64,000 bases of DNA. It comes from Mesorhizobium sp. M3A.F.Ca.ET.080.04.2.1. Lineage in GTDB: Bacteria; Pseudomonadota; Alphaproteobacteria; Rhizobiales; Rhizobiaceae. The stretch spans positions 3,348,001 through 3,412,000 of the forward strand of contig NZ_CP034451.1 in the NCBI RefSeq assembly GCF_003952525.1, read 5' to 3'. Under the pieces are notes generated by a model that was given only the letters and a program-made list of their open reading frames with translations, searched no databases and was not told the origin of the DNA. The position numbers and the translations under genes were made by a program. Positions 27,326 through 35,984 of the stretch are shown here, piece by piece (within the stretch, counting starts at the first letter, position 1; every line of letters starts with the position of its first letter).

Positions 27326-29236
27326 GTGCCAAATCTTGCCGCCTCGGTCCTGCGAGAACCACGAAGCACTCCTGATTTGACAGCTCAAGCCCAAAACATG
27401 CTGAAGGTGCGGCCCGGCGAGGTTACGGCGGTGCTGCGCCGCATCCTCAAGGAAAACGGCAATGAATATCGCTGGTCCTATGTGGTCGCCGTCGCCTGCC
27501 TGCTGATCGTCTCGGGCACGACGGCCTTCACGGCGTGGATCATGGCGCCGATGGTCGACCAGATCTTCTACGAACGGCGCGGCGACATGATCGTCTGGAT
27601 CTGCGCCGGCTTCATGGCAGCCTTCCTGCTGCGCGGCTTCGCCGGCTACGGCCAGGCGGTGACGCTGGCCAAGATCGGCAACAATCTGGTGGCGCGCTAC
27701 CAGAAGCGCATCTTCGACCATCTGATGAAGCTCGGCGTCGGTTTCTTCAACGACACACGGTCCGGCCGGCTGGCGGCACAGGTCAATGAGAATGTCGGCG
27801 GCATTCGCGACCTGCTGTCGCTGACGCTGACCTCGATCAGCCGCGACGCGGTCACGCTGGTCGGTCTTGTCGGCGTCATGATCTACCAGGATCCGGTGTT
27901 GTCGCTGAGTTCGCTGCTGATCGGACCGCCGCTGATCTGGGCGGTCGTCTACATCACCCGCCGGCTGCGGCGCATCAACCGCGAGTCCGTGCTCATCAAC
28001 TCCCGGCTGACCGGGGCCGTGCAGGAGGCGACCCAGGGCATCGCAATCGTCAAGGCCTTCACCATGGAGCAGGAGCTGGCACGCCGCATCGGCGTCATGG
28101 CCGACACGGCGGAGCAGCGGAACAACAAGATCGCCCGCGTCTCGGAACGGCTGTCGCCGATCTCCGACATTCTGGCCGGTCTGGCCGTCACCGCGGTGCT
28201 GGCCTATTCCGGCTATCGGGCGCTGGTACTCGGGCAGCCGCCGGGCGCGGTCTTTTCCTTCATCACCGCGCTGATCATGGCCTACGACCCGGCGAGGCGC
28301 CTAGCCCGCATGCAGGTCGGCATGGAGCGCGCGCTGGTCAACGCCCGCATGATCTACGAGCTTCTCGATCTCGAGCCGCAGCAGAGCGACGCGCCAAACG
28401 CGGCCGAGGCCAGGATCACCAGGGGTGAGGTGCGCTTCAACAATGTCTCGTTCGGCTATTCGGCCGACCTGCCGGTGCTGCGCGATCTGAGCTTCACCGC
28501 CGCAGCCGGCAAGGTCACGGCCATCGTCGGCGCCTCCGGTGCCGGCAAATCGACGCTGGTGGCGCTGCTGCAGCGCTTCTACGACGTCGACGGCGGCAGC
28601 ATCGAGGTCGATGGCCAGGACATTGCCAAGGTGACCAAGCATTCGCTGCGCCAATCGATCGCCTATGTGGCGCAGGCGCCCTATCTGTTCGAGGGCACGA
28701 TCCGCGACAACATCCGCTACGGCCGGCTTGCCGCCACCGATGCCGAGATCGAGCTGGCGGCAAGGCAGGCCGCCGCCGACGAGTTCATCCGCCAGCAGCC
28801 GCGTGGCTACGACACACCTGTCGGCGAGAACGGCGTGACGCTGTCGGGCGGGCAGCGCCAGCGCGTCTCGATCGCCCGCGCCATCGTGCGCCAGGCGCCG
28901 ATCCTTTTGCTCGACGAGGCGACCTCGGCGCTGGACAATGAGGCGGAAGCGCGCGTCCAGGAAGCGCTGACCCATGTCATGGAAGGGCGCACCACCATCG
29001 TGATTGCGCACCGGCTGTCGACCGTGGTCAACGCCGACCACATCATCGTGCTGGAGGAGGGCAGGCTGGTCGAGGAGGGCACGCATGCCTTGCTGATGGC
29101 CGATCCGAACAGCGTCTATGCCCGCTTCCATCGGGTGCAGGGCAAGAAGGGCCTGGGGCTTGTCGATGACGCCAAGCCAATCCAAACTCCGCCCCCGCGC
29201 AGCCGCGCGAAGAAGGCGGTCGGGAGAAACGCATGA
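27326..29236 (+). CDS. ABC transporter, fused permease/ATPase (MsbA-like exporter)
   Basis: A 636-residue half-transporter of the ABC exporter class, working as a homodimer in the inner membrane. The transmembrane domain (about residues 45-335) has six helices ([19 protein letters not shown] through [17 protein letters not shown]). The ATPase domain has Walker [10 protein letters not shown], signature LSGGQRQR, Walker B ILLLDEAT and the H-loop IAHRLS. MsbA-like proteins flip lipid A core or other lipids; small-molecule export is an alternative. GTG 27326 is the assumed start, with ATG 27398 possible. The last codons overlap dapB by four bases (ATGA), so dapB is coupled to it. Confidence 0.94.
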   Translation: MPNLAASVLREPRSTPDLTAQAQNMLKVRPGEVTAVLRRILKENGNEYRWSYVVAVACLLIVSGTTAFTAWIMAPMVDQIFYERRGDMIVWICAGFMAAFLLRGFAGYGQAVTLAKIGNNLVARYQKRIFDHLMKLGVGFFNDTRSGRLAAQVNENVGGIRDLLSLTLTSISRDAVTLVGLVGVMIYQDPVLSLSSLLIGPPLIWAVVYITRRLRRINRESVLINSRLTGAVQEATQGIAIVKAFTMEQELARRIGVMADTAEQRNNKIARVSERLSPISDILAGLAVTAVLAYSGYRALVLGQPPGAVFSFITALIMAYDPARRLARMQVGMERALVNARMIYELLDLEPQQSDAPNAAEARITRGEVRFNNVSFGYSADLPVLRDLSFTAAAGKVTAIVGASGAGKSTLVALLQRFYDVDGGSIEVDGQDIAKVTKHSLRQSIAYVAQAPYLFEGTIRDNIRYGRLAATDAEIELAARQAAADEFIRQQPRGYDTPVGENGVTLSGGQRQRVSIARAIVRQAPILLLDEATSALDNEAEARVQEALTHVMEGRTTIVIAHRLSTVVNADHIIVLEEGRLVEEGTHALLMADPNSVYARFHRVQGKKGLGLVDDAKPIQTPPPRSRAKKAVGRNA

Positions 29237-30054
29237 GCGAAGCAGGCGATATGGGCCTGGTGGTGGTCGGCGCCGCCGGCCGCATGGGCCAGACACTGAT
29301 CCGCGCCATCCACACCATGCCCGGCGCGCGCGTTGCCGGCGCGGTGGAGCGGCCGGGCTCGCCGCATCTCGGCAAGGATGCCGGCGAGCTTGCCGGCATC
29401 GGCATCATCAACGTGCCGATCGTCGACGACCCGCTGCCGGCCTTCGCCAAGGCCGACGGCGTGCTGGATTTTACGGCCCCTGGCGCAAGCGTCGAGTTCG
29501 CCGGCTATGCCGCGCAGGCGCGCATCATCCATGTCATCGGCACCACCGGCTGCTCGGCCGACGACGATGCCAAGATCGCGGCCGCGGCGCGCCATGCGAC
29601 AATCGTCAAGTCCGGCAATATGAGCCTCGGCGTCAATCTGCTGGCGGTGCTGGTCGAACAGGCCGCGCGCGCGCTCGACCCGCAGGATTTCGACATCGAG
29701 ATCCTGGAAATGCATCACAAGCACAAGGTCGACGCCCCGTCCGGCACGGCGCTGCTGCTCGGCGAGGCGGCGGCCAATGGCAGAGAGATCGCGCTCGCGG
29801 ACAACAGCGTGCGGGTGCGCGACGGCCATACCGGGGTGCGCAAGGCGGGCACGATCGGCTTCGCCACGCTGCGCGGAGGGTCGGTGGTCGGCGACCACAG
29901 CGTCATGCTGGCCGGCACCGGCGAGCGCGTCACGCTCTCCCACCACGCCGAGGACCGGGCGATCTTCGCCCGCGGCGCCGTCAAGGCCGCACTCTGGGCA
30001 CGAGGCAGGAAGCCCGGCCTCTATTCCATGCGGGACGTGCTCGGTCTCGCCTGA
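29233..30054 (+). CDS. dapB: 4-hydroxy-tetrahydrodipicolinate reductase
   Basis: NAD(P)H-dependent step of the diaminopimelate/lysine pathway, supplying mDAP for peptidoglycan and lysine for protein. The 273-residue product has the nucleotide loop [12 protein letters not shown] (residues about 11-22), [26 protein letters not shown] and the catalytic [20 protein letters not shown] with the essential His and Lys. The C-terminal [40 protein letters not shown] is typical. The start overlaps the stop of the ABC transporter. gpmA follows after 78 bp, likely in the same transcript. Confidence 0.97.
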   Translation: MSEAGDMGLVVVGAAGRMGQTLIRAIHTMPGARVAGAVERPGSPHLGKDAGELAGIGIINVPIVDDPLPAFAKADGVLDFTAPGASVEFAGYAAQARIIHVIGTTGCSADDDAKIAAAARHATIVKSGNMSLGVNLLAVLVEQAARALDPQDFDIEILEMHHKHKVDAPSGTALLLGEAAANGREIALADNSVRVRDGHTGVRKAGTIGFATLRGGSVVGDHSVMLAGTGERVTLSHHAEDRAIFARGAVKAALWARGRKPGLYSMRDVLGLA

Positions 30055-30132
30055 GACGACCCGGAAAAACTTGTCATTCCGCAATTCCGGAGGGGAAAAC
30101 CCGCTCTGGTGTTGTTCAACGAAGGAGCAAAC

Positions 30133-30753
30133 ATGTCGGGAACTCTCGTGCTCGTGCGCCATGGCCAGAGCGAATGGAACCTGAAGAACCTGTTCACCGG
30201 CTGGCGCGACGTCGACCTGACCGAGCAGGGCAATGCGGAAGCTCTTGCCGCCGGCGAGAAGCTCAAGGCACGCGGGTTGAAATTCGATATCGCCTTCACC
30301 TCCGACCTGAAGCGGGCGCAGGAGACGTGCCAGCACATCCTCGACGTGGTCGGCCAAAGCGATCTCGAGACCATTCGCCACCTGGCGCTCAACGAGCGCG
30401 ACTATGGCGACCTTTCCGGCCTCAACAAGGATGACGCGCGCAAGAAGTGGGGCGAGGAGCAGGTGCATGTCTGGCGCCGCTCCTACGACGTCGCGCCGCC
30501 CGGCGGCGAAAGCCTGAAGGACACCGGCGCCCGCGTGTGGCCCTATTACCTGCACGACGTGCAGCCGCATGTGCTGCGGGGCGAGACCGTGCTGGTCGCC
30601 GCGCACGGCAATTCGCTGCGGGCGCTGATCATGGCGCTGGACGGCAAGAGCGGCGAGGAGATCGTCAAGCTCGAGCTCGGCACCGGCGTGCCGGTGATCT
30701 ACAAGCTCAACGCCGATTCCACCGTGGCTTCGAAGGAAGTGCTGGCGGGGTGA
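30133..30753 (+). CDS. gpmA: 2,3-bisphosphoglycerate-dependent phosphoglycerate mutase
   Basis: Interconverts 3- and 2-phosphoglycerate in glycolysis and gluconeogenesis. The 206-residue product has the histidine-phosphatase motif [20 protein letters not shown] with phosphorylated His10, then [36 protein letters not shown] and the second catalytic His in [18 protein letters not shown]. It is shorter than the 250-residue E. coli enzyme, as is usual in Rhizobiales. The ATG at 30133 follows AAGGAG. It lies downstream of dapB, and the tRNA-Leu gene with its own promoter follows. Confidence 0.96.
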   Translation: MSGTLVLVRHGQSEWNLKNLFTGWRDVDLTEQGNAEALAAGEKLKARGLKFDIAFTSDLKRAQETCQHILDVVGQSDLETIRHLALNERDYGDLSGLNKDDARKKWGEEQVHVWRRSYDVAPPGGESLKDTGARVWPYYLHDVQPHVLRGETVLVAAHGNSLRALIMALDGKSGEEIVKLELGTGVPVIYKLNADSTVASKEVLAG

Positions 30754-30785
30754 GCCGGCGGCCAGCCGGGTTTGAAAAAAGCGCG

Positions 30786-30813
30786 TTGACACGCTTCGTT
30801 CGCCCGCTTACAT
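30786..30813 (+). promoter_or_regulatory. Sigma70-type promoter of tRNA-Leu
   Basis: TTGACA (30786-30791), a 16-bp spacer and TTACAT (30808-30813), followed 13 bp later by the 5' end of the tRNA. The -35 box is perfect and the -10 moderate, as expected for a strong stable-RNA promoter in this group. Confidence 0.65.
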
Positions 30814-30825
30814 GAGCCCGCACCA

Positions 30826-30910
30826 GCCCAGATGGCGGAATTGGTAGACGCGCACGGTTCAGGTCCGTGTTCCGCAAGGAGTGGAGGTTCGAGTCCTCTT
30901 CTGGGCACCA
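30826..30910 (+). tRNA. tRNA-Leu (anticodon CAG)
   Basis: An 85-nt class II tRNA with encoded CCA. The acceptor stem GCCCAGA pairs with TCTGGGC (30900-30906), discriminator A, then CCA at 30908-30910. The anticodon stem CACGG/CCGTG encloses the loop TTCAGGT, giving anticodon CAG at 30860-30862, which reads the very common CUG codon. A long variable arm (TTCCGCAAGGAG) and the T-arm GGAGGTTCGAGTCCTC are present. It is preceded by a TTGACA promoter and followed by a rho-independent terminator, so it is an independent unit. Confidence 0.97.
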
Positions 30911-30943
30911 AATTCCCGTTTCAGACGCTCTGAAGCGATGAGC

Positions 30944-30971
30944 AAAAAGCCCGGATTTTCCGGGCTTTTTT
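30944..30971 (+). terminator. Rho-independent terminator after tRNA-Leu
   Basis: AAAAAGCCCGG and CCGGGCTTTTTT form a perfect stem with a short ATTTT loop and a run of six T residues. It is one of the two clearest intrinsic terminators in the window. Confidence 0.9.
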
Positions 30972-31034
30972 GTGCCCTGCAACTCGTCCCGAGTTGAACC
31001 GTTCCTATCTTGTCGGTCAACCCGAGGTTCCGTG

Positions 31035-31754
31035 ATGCCCAAGCCATTCAAGGAATGGAAGGTTCTGCCGCATGGCAGGCTCACTTCTGTCGACGACAAT
31101 ATTCTGACGGTGACCGGCGACATACCGATGCCCGTCGGCAACATGAAACGGCGCATGACCGTGGTGCGATTGCGCGACCAACGGCTCGTCATCTTCAGCG
31201 CCATCGCGCTTGATGACGACCAGATGCGCGCGATCGAGGCCTTTGGCCAGCCGGCCTTCCTGATCGTCCCGAACAATCATCACCGGCTCGATGCAAAGCC
31301 ATGGAAGGACCGCTATCCCGGCCTTCAGGTGATTGCACCGCCGGGCGCGCTCGACAGCGTCGGGAAGGCGGTACATGTCGATGCGACACGCGGCGACTTT
31401 GGCGACCCCGACGTCAAGCTCATCACCGTCCCCGGAACCGGCGAGCGCGAAGCGGCGCTGCAGGTTGACGGACCAAACGGCACGACGCTCGTCCTCAACG
31501 ATCTCGTCGGCAACATCCGCGATGCATCCGGCTTTGCAGGCTGGGCGTTGCGAATGATGGGATTTGCCGGTGATGAGCCGCATATACCCTTGCCGGTCAA
31601 GCTGACGATGGTCGGCCACAAGGCCGCGCTCGCAGCGCAGTTGAGACGATGGGCGGAACAACCAGCGCTCAAGCGCATCCTTGTATCGCATGGCTCCGTC
31701 ATCACGGATGATCCGCAGGGGGCCTTGCGCAAGCTGGCGACGTCGCTCGGATAG
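31035..31754 (+). CDS. DUF4336-like protein (metallo-beta-lactamase-fold relative)
   Basis: A 239-residue cytoplasmic protein beginning MPKPFKEWKVLPHGRLTSVDDNILTVTGDIPMPVGNMKRRMTV. Segments LVIFSAIALDDDQMRAIEAFGQPAFLIVPNNHHRLDAKPWKDRYP and LVLNDLVGNIRD resemble the DUF4336 family, which shares the beta-lactamase-like hydrolase fold but lacks the full HxHxDH zinc motif; only the HH pair of NNHHRLD is present. Function is not known and enzymatic activity is doubtful. The ATG at 31035 begins the homologous part. It starts about 60 bp after the tRNA terminator. Confidence 0.78.
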   Translation: MPKPFKEWKVLPHGRLTSVDDNILTVTGDIPMPVGNMKRRMTVVRLRDQRLVIFSAIALDDDQMRAIEAFGQPAFLIVPNNHHRLDAKPWKDRYPGLQVIAPPGALDSVGKAVHVDATRGDFGDPDVKLITVPGTGEREAALQVDGPNGTTLVLNDLVGNIRDASGFAGWALRMMGFAGDEPHIPLPVKLTMVGHKAALAAQLRRWAEQPALKRILVSHGSVITDDPQGALRKLATSLG

Positions 31755-31841
31755 ATGAAAGCATAGCGACCAACCTCCCCTGGCGGCCAGGTGCCGAACA
31801 AAGCGCTTCAAACCCGGCGACCGCGGCGCTACGCTCGCCCC

Positions 31842-33530
31842 ATGGCCCCTTTCGTCAGCCCGACCATCGCTGCTCGTCGCGACCAGATGTTTCCCGTCCT
31901 GGCCGATGCGGACATCGAGCGGATGCGCCGGTTTGGCGAACCTGGTGCCTATGCCGCGGGCGACCGCATCGTCACGGCCGGCGAGGTGTCGCCCGGGCTG
32001 ATCGTCATCCTGTCGGGCAAGGTCGAGATCACGCAGGCCGGCGGGCTCGGCCGGCCCGAGCCGATCATCACCTACGGCGCCGGCAACTTCATTGGCGAGC
32101 TGGCGCAGCTTTCGAGCCGGCCGTCCCTAGTCAATGCCGAGGCGATCGAACCGGTCGAGGCCATCGTCATCCCCTCGCAGCGGCTGCGCGACCTGATGGT
32201 GCAGGAGGCCAATCTCGGCGAGCGCGTCATGCGGGCGCTGATCCTGCGCCGTGTCGGCCTGCTGGAGAGCGGGACCAGCGGACCGATCATCATCGGCCCT
32301 GGCGGCAATGGCGACGTGTTGCGGCTGCAGGGCTTTCTCACCCGCAGCGGCCTGCCGCACCGGGCGCTCGATTCCGACGACGATCCCTGCGCCAAGACGC
32401 TGATCGCGCGTTTCCACGTCGATCCGCACCATCTGCCGATCGTGCTCTGTCCGAATGGCAAGCTGCTGCACAATCCGGGCGAAAGCGAGCTCGCCCGCTG
32501 CGTCGGCGTGTTGCGGCCAGTCGATGCCGACAAGGTCTATGACGTCGCCATCGTCGGCGCCGGTCCCGCCGGGCTGGCGGCGGCGGTCTATGCGGCCTCC
32601 GAAGGACTGTCGACGATCGTGCTTGATTGCCGCGCCTTCGGTGGTCAGGCGGGGGCTTCCTCGCGCATCGAAAACTATCTCGGCTTCCCGACCGGCATTT
32701 CGGGCATGGCGCTGATGGCGCGCGCCTACAACCAGGCGCAGAAGTTCGGCGTCGAGATGGTGATCCCGGATGGGGCGAAGCTGCTCGGCGCCGCCGCCGA
32801 AGGCGCCCGCTATAAGCTCGAAGTCGGCGACGGCGAGATGGTGCGCACACGCACCGTGGTGATCGCCAGCGGCGCGCGTTACCGCCGCCTCGATATCGCC
32901 AACCTAGCGCAATTCGAGGGGACGTCCGTGCATTATTGGGCCTCACCGATCGAGGCGCGGCTGTGCCAGGACCAGGAGGTGGCGCTGGTCGGCGCCGGCA
33001 ATTCGGCCGGCCAGGCGGCCGTCTATCTGGCGAGCCAGGTGCGCCAGGTGACGCTCTTGGCGCGGCGCGACAGCCTCAATGCCACCATGTCACGCTACCT
33101 GGTCGAGCGCATCGAGGCGCAGCCGAACATCGAGGTGCTGGCAGAGACCGAGATCACGGCACTGGAAGGCCACGACGGCAATCTCGACCGGGTGCGCTGG
33201 CGCAACCGGCTCACCGGCGAGGAGACGGCGCGCGCCATCCATCATATCTTCCTGTTCATCGGCGCCGACCCCAACACCGACTGGCTGGCTGATTGCAATG
33301 TGGCGCTCGACGCCAAGGGCTTCGTTCGCACCGGCCCGGACGTGAAACCGGGACATGGGTTGATGGAGACGAGCCGCAGCGGCGTGTTCGCCATCGGCGA
33401 TGTGCGCTCCGGCTCGACCAAGCGGGTCGCCGCCGCCGTCGGCGAAGGCGCCCAGGTGGTGGCGGCACTGCATGCCTATCTTGCGCAGAACGGCGACCCC
33501 CCCGGTGAGAACGAACCCAGGAGACCGTGA
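31842..33530 (+). CDS. cNMP-binding / glutaredoxin-like / TrxR-like flavoprotein fusion
   Basis: A 562-residue three-part protein. Residues about 15-130 form a CRP-type cyclic-nucleotide-binding domain (GDRIVTAGEVSPGLIVILSGKVEI, GNFIGELAQLSSRPSLVNAEAIE). Residues about 147-225 look like a glutaredoxin-type alpha/beta domain (VLRLQGFLTRSGLPHRALD ... LPIVLCPNGKLLHNPGESELARCVG). From 233 on it is thioredoxin-reductase-like, with FAD loop GAGPAG, FGGQAGASSRIENYLGFP, NADP loop GAGNSAG and the FAD-binding FAIGDVRSGSTKRVAAAVGEG. The redox CxxC of thioredoxin reductase is absent (GTSVHYWASPIEA lies where it should be), so it cannot reduce thioredoxin conventionally. The stop overlaps the start of the UBP zinc-finger gene. 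Confidence 0.9.
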   Translation: MAPFVSPTIAARRDQMFPVLADADIERMRRFGEPGAYAAGDRIVTAGEVSPGLIVILSGKVEITQAGGLGRPEPIITYGAGNFIGELAQLSSRPSLVNAEAIEPVEAIVIPSQRLRDLMVQEANLGERVMRALILRRVGLLESGTSGPIIIGPGGNGDVLRLQGFLTRSGLPHRALDSDDDPCAKTLIARFHVDPHHLPIVLCPNGKLLHNPGESELARCVGVLRPVDADKVYDVAIVGAGPAGLAAAVYAASEGLSTIVLDCRAFGGQAGASSRIENYLGFPTGISGMALMARAYNQAQKFGVEMVIPDGAKLLGAAAEGARYKLEVGDGEMVRTRTVVIASGARYRRLDIANLAQFEGTSVHYWASPIEARLCQDQEVALVGAGNSAGQAAVYLASQVRQVTLLARRDSLNATMSRYLVERIEAQPNIEVLAETEITALEGHDGNLDRVRWRNRLTGEETARAIHHIFLFIGADPNTDWLADCNVALDAKGFVRTGPDVKPGHGLMETSRSGVFAIGDVRSGSTKRVAAAVGEGAQVVAALHAYLAQNGDPPGENEPRRP

Positions 33531-33835
33531 TGGACGAATGTGGGCATACGGACGGCATCAAGGACGTCACGCCGAGCGCGCTCGGCTGCGAGGAATGCCT
33601 GAAGAGCGGATCCTGGTGGGTGCATCTCAGGCTCTGCCGCACCTGCGGCCATGTCGGTTGCTGCGACGACTCGCCCAACCGCCACGCCACCAAGCATTTT
33701 CACGCGACCCAGCATCCGGTCATCGAGGGCTACGATCCACCGGAAGGCTGGGGCTGGTGCTATGTCGACGAGGTCTTCATCGACCTCGGCGCGCGGACGA
33801 CGCCGCAGAACGGCCCAATACCGCGCTTTGTTTGA
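33530..33835 (+). CDS. UBP-type zinc-finger protein
   Basis: A 101-residue protein that is essentially a single ZnF-UBP domain: MDECGHTDGIKDVTPSALGCEECLKSGSWWVHLRLCRTCGHVGCCDDSPNRHATKHFHATQHPVIEG. Zinc ligands Cys and His (CGH, CEEC, CRTCGHVGCC, HATKHFHATQH) match the fold that in eukaryotic deubiquitinases binds a free C-terminal Gly-Gly. Bacteria lack ubiquitin, so the bacterial partner is unknown. The start codon overlaps the stop of the cNMP/TrxR-like gene (TGATG) behind AGGAG, so the two proteins are translationally coupled and probably act together. Confidence 0.93.
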   Translation: MDECGHTDGIKDVTPSALGCEECLKSGSWWVHLRLCRTCGHVGCCDDSPNRHATKHFHATQHPVIEGYDPPEGWGWCYVDEVFIDLGARTTPQNGPIPRFV

Positions 33836-33865
33836 TTTGAACAGTGAGTTAGCATAGTTGAGATA

Positions 33866-34066
33866 ATGAAGACCAAGCTCCCAGACAAAGCTCGCAAGGG
33901 CATATCCGACGCTCCCATTGAGCCGAAAGAGTTGCTTGATCGAACGCTCATTACGGTCACGGCAGCAGCCTATGCGCAGTTTGTCGCCCAGCTTGACGCG
34001 CCTCCGAAGCCCAATGAGAGATTGCGCAAAACGATGAACGCGCCTCTGCCTTGGAAGAACGAATAA
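33866..34066 (+). pseudogene. Truncated DUF1778/TacA-type antitoxin remnant
   Basis: A 66-codon frame whose C-terminal half (LLDRTLITVTAAAYAQFVAQLDAPPKPNERLRKTMNAPLPW) is the classic DUF1778 antitoxin tail, normally responsible for toxin binding. The N-terminal ribbon-helix-helix DNA-binding part of this roughly 90-residue family is missing and replaced by an unrelated MKTKLPDKARKGISDAPIEP stretch. No GNAT-type toxin gene follows; the next gene is on the other strand. I interpret it as a decayed or orphan antitoxin. It could still be expressed as a toxin-neutralising peptide. Confidence 0.62.
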
Positions 34067-34087
34067 CGATCTCGCGGCGAAGCCGCC

Positions 34088-34261
34088 CTACTTCACCGAA
34101 CTGGTGACGGTGCGGTCGAGGGCGCTGGGGTCGCGGTTGTTGCCGGCGAGCGCGCCGATGATCAGAAGGCTGACGATGATCGGCACAAACAGCATGGCGA
34201 CACGCGCTTGCACGTAGAAAATGGCACGCCATTCGTTGCGTTTTTCGGGGTCGTCGTTCAT
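34088..34261 (-). CDS. Small single-helix membrane protein (57 aa)
   Basis: Begins MNDDPEKRNEWRAIFYVQAR, then a single hydrophobic helix VAMLFVPIIVSLLIIGALAG, and a short polar tail ending RTVTSSVK. Topology is probably N-in. The start at 34261 follows a purine-rich leader (AGGACAGAGTGAG); a GTG nine bases upstream is possible. I know of no assigned function. It faces the antitoxin remnant tail-to-tail. Confidence 0.6.
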   Translation of the reverse strand: MNDDPEKRNEWRAIFYVQARVAMLFVPIIVSLLIIGALAGNNRDPSALDRTVTSSVK

Positions 34262-34689
34262 CGCGCTCACTCTGTCCTGCCTCCCGAGGCGGGAGATAGT
34301 AGCGAAGCGTTAAACAACCCCTTCCGATTCCGTTAACGCTGAGGTTTTGGCGGCACGGGCCATTGTTTGTTTAGCCCGCAGAATGCACGGCGCTGGCCAC
34401 AAGCCATCAGGCGGCGGATGAAGGCGAGGCGGAATTTTCTGGCGCTGGTGCCGCCTGGCATCAATGGCCCAACCATGCTTCTAGCGCCGGCCGGCTCGCC
34501 CTTCGGCGAAAGGCGAGTATGCAGACTCAGCCGGGCCGTGACTGGCTCCGAAACTGAGTAGCAAAGGATGCCGCGACCACCACTCTTCCAGATGCGGCAG
34601 CAGCGACTTTCGCTTTTAGGACGAGACTGGGTCAGCCATGCCGGGACCCGGACTTTAGACCGTTCCCCGGCTTGGCCCGTGCGCCTTCT
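34262..34689. other. Intergenic gap with no recognisable gene
   Basis: A 428-bp stretch between two leftward small genes. Short open frames here have poor starts and no homology that I recognise. Palindromic fragments such as CGTTAACG (34331-34338) occur but no full promoter or RNA is evident. Confidence 0.45.
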
Positions 34690-34977
34690 CTAACAAGGAT
34701 TGCCAGGGGGACAAAGAGGGGCGTGGTGCGTTGCGCACTCATGCACACATTCGTTTCCTACTTTGTAAGCGCAACAACCGGTGTCACAGGTATAAGGCCC
34801 GCATTGCACAGAGACCTTTGTGACAAGCGGAGTCGACATTTGCGGTGCTGGCACCGGTTTTATGTAGGTAAAGGCCATCAACTGCGTCTTGTCAAAAACT
34901 TTGACTGCAGTTTCGTCCGAGGATGCCGTCGATAGGCACGTGACGGTGACTAGCGCCGCTATTAACACACGAAGCAT
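34690..34977 (-). CDS. Small secreted cysteine-rich protein (95 aa)
   Basis: A Sec signal peptide (MLRVLIAALVTVTCLSTASS) is followed by a mature part of about 75 residues whose last 40 hold eight cysteines (pattern QCGPYTC, DTGCC, NECVHEC, APLCPPG, terminal Cys). This suggests four disulfides in a compact periplasmic or secreted domain. GGAGGAAACA immediately before the ATG is an excellent ribosome site, which makes it a real gene despite its size. No family is recognised. The surrounding 33.8-35.1 kb is less GC-rich than the rest and carries other orphan genes, consistent with acquisition or relaxed selection. Confidence 0.75.
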   Translation of the reverse strand: MLRVLIAALVTVTCLSTASSDETAVKVFDKTQLMAFTYIKPVPAPQMSTPLVTKVSVQCGPYTCDTGCCAYKVGNECVHECATHHAPLCPPGNPC

Positions 34978-35025
34978 TGTTTCCTCCTGCGCTAACTGCG
35001 TTACAGCAAGCGCATCTTGCAAACT

Positions 35026-35074
35026 ATTCCACGAGTCCATTATCCATTGTTGCCTCACACTTGTTTCGTGGAAT
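35026..35074. promoter_or_regulatory. Inverted repeat upstream of the Cys-rich gene
   Basis: ATTCCACGA (35026-35034) and TCGTGGAAT (35066-35074) are perfect 9-bp inverse copies 31 bp apart, 49-97 bp upstream of the Cys-rich gene start. They could be a two-site operator. No regulator gene adjoins it. Confidence 0.35.
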
Positions 35075-35108
35075 ATTTTAAGTTGGAGTGGATTCGTAGC
35101 CGTCCGCT

Positions 35109-35930
35109 TCACCTCGCCGGCAGGGCAAACAGCCTGCCGCCGGCCGGCACGACGTCATCGATGCCGGCAAGCCGCAGGCAGTGCCAGGCCATGGCGTGAT
35201 TGCTGGAGGTGACGGGGATACCGATGCGTCGTTCGAGCTCCGCCACCGCCTCGGCGACACGCAGACTGGTGCAGGAGATGAAGATCGCCTCGACGCCCGG
35301 TACGGCAGCCATGCGCTCGGCCGCCGCCTCGATCGACGCGAGCGAGATGCGGGCCGCTTCCCGGTCGTCGCGGCGGTCGAAGGTGGCGACGGCTGATATG
35401 TCGAGGCCGCGGCCATTGAAATAGCGGACCAGCCCCTTGTTGATCTCGGGCGCGTAGGGCGTGAGCAGGCCTATTCCCTTGACGCCCAATGCCTTGAAGG
35501 CGGCAAGCGCGCCGGTGACCGGCGTGGTGCAGGCGACACCCGGCCGCGCCTTGCGGATCTCGGCGAACACGGCTTCCTCGCCGAGGGTCATGGTGGCGGA
35601 AGTGCAGCCGAAGCCGACGACGTCGAGCGGGATGCTGGGCAGGATGAGGTCGACCGTCGGCGCGATCCGCGGGCCCATGGCGCGCAGCGTGTCGGGCGTG
35701 ATGTCGTTGTCGTTGAAGAGGCGCGCCTCGTAGAAGGCGACGCCCGGAATGCGGACCAGCGCGCGGAACTCATGCTCCAGCGTCTGGTCGGTGGCAAGGA
35801 TCGCCAGTCCGATCGCCGCGCGCGAGGCAAGGCCGCCGTCGATCTCCGACGGCAACACGCCCAGATCGACCGGCTTGGGATCGAGCGATTCCGAAGATTG
35901 CAGGCGGGTAGCAGCTGCGCTGACAGACAT
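35109..35930 (-). CDS. Asp/Glu/maleate racemase-superfamily protein
   Basis: A 273-residue member of the Asp/Glu racemase - maleate isomerase - arylmalonate decarboxylase superfamily. Two half-site cysteines are visible, GFGCTSATMTLGEE and FISCTSLRVAEAV, flanked by DLILPSIPLDVVG and IPVTSSNHAMAWHCLRLAGI. EutA (ectoine catabolism) and maleate isomerase are the closest functional classes, but no ectoine genes are seen here. The gene lies 54 bp downstream of dadA on the same strand, suggesting a D-amino-acid catabolic pair in which one enzyme isomerises and the other oxidises the substrate. The exact reaction is undetermined. Confidence 0.85.
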   Translation of the reverse strand: MSVSAAATRLQSSESLDPKPVDLGVLPSEIDGGLASRAAIGLAILATDQTLEHEFRALVRIPGVAFYEARLFNDNDITPDTLRAMGPRIAPTVDLILPSIPLDVVGFGCTSATMTLGEEAVFAEIRKARPGVACTTPVTGALAAFKALGVKGIGLLTPYAPEINKGLVRYFNGRGLDISAVATFDRRDDREAARISLASIEAAAERMAAVPGVEAIFISCTSLRVAEAVAELERRIGIPVTSSNHAMAWHCLRLAGIDDVVPAGGRLFALPAR

Positions 35931-35984
35931 GGCATTCCCTTTCTTCTGATCGATCCTGCTCGGGTCCAGTCTTGGATCATGCTC

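Noticed and set aside
29116..30792. Open frame of 558 codons on the minus strand opposite dapB and gpmA
   Set aside because: Antisense shadow of two strongly conserved genes; no recognisable domains or ribosome site.
34367..34561. Short plus-strand frame of 64 codons
   Set aside because: TTG start, no ribosome site, low-complexity Arg-rich translation and no recognisable homology.
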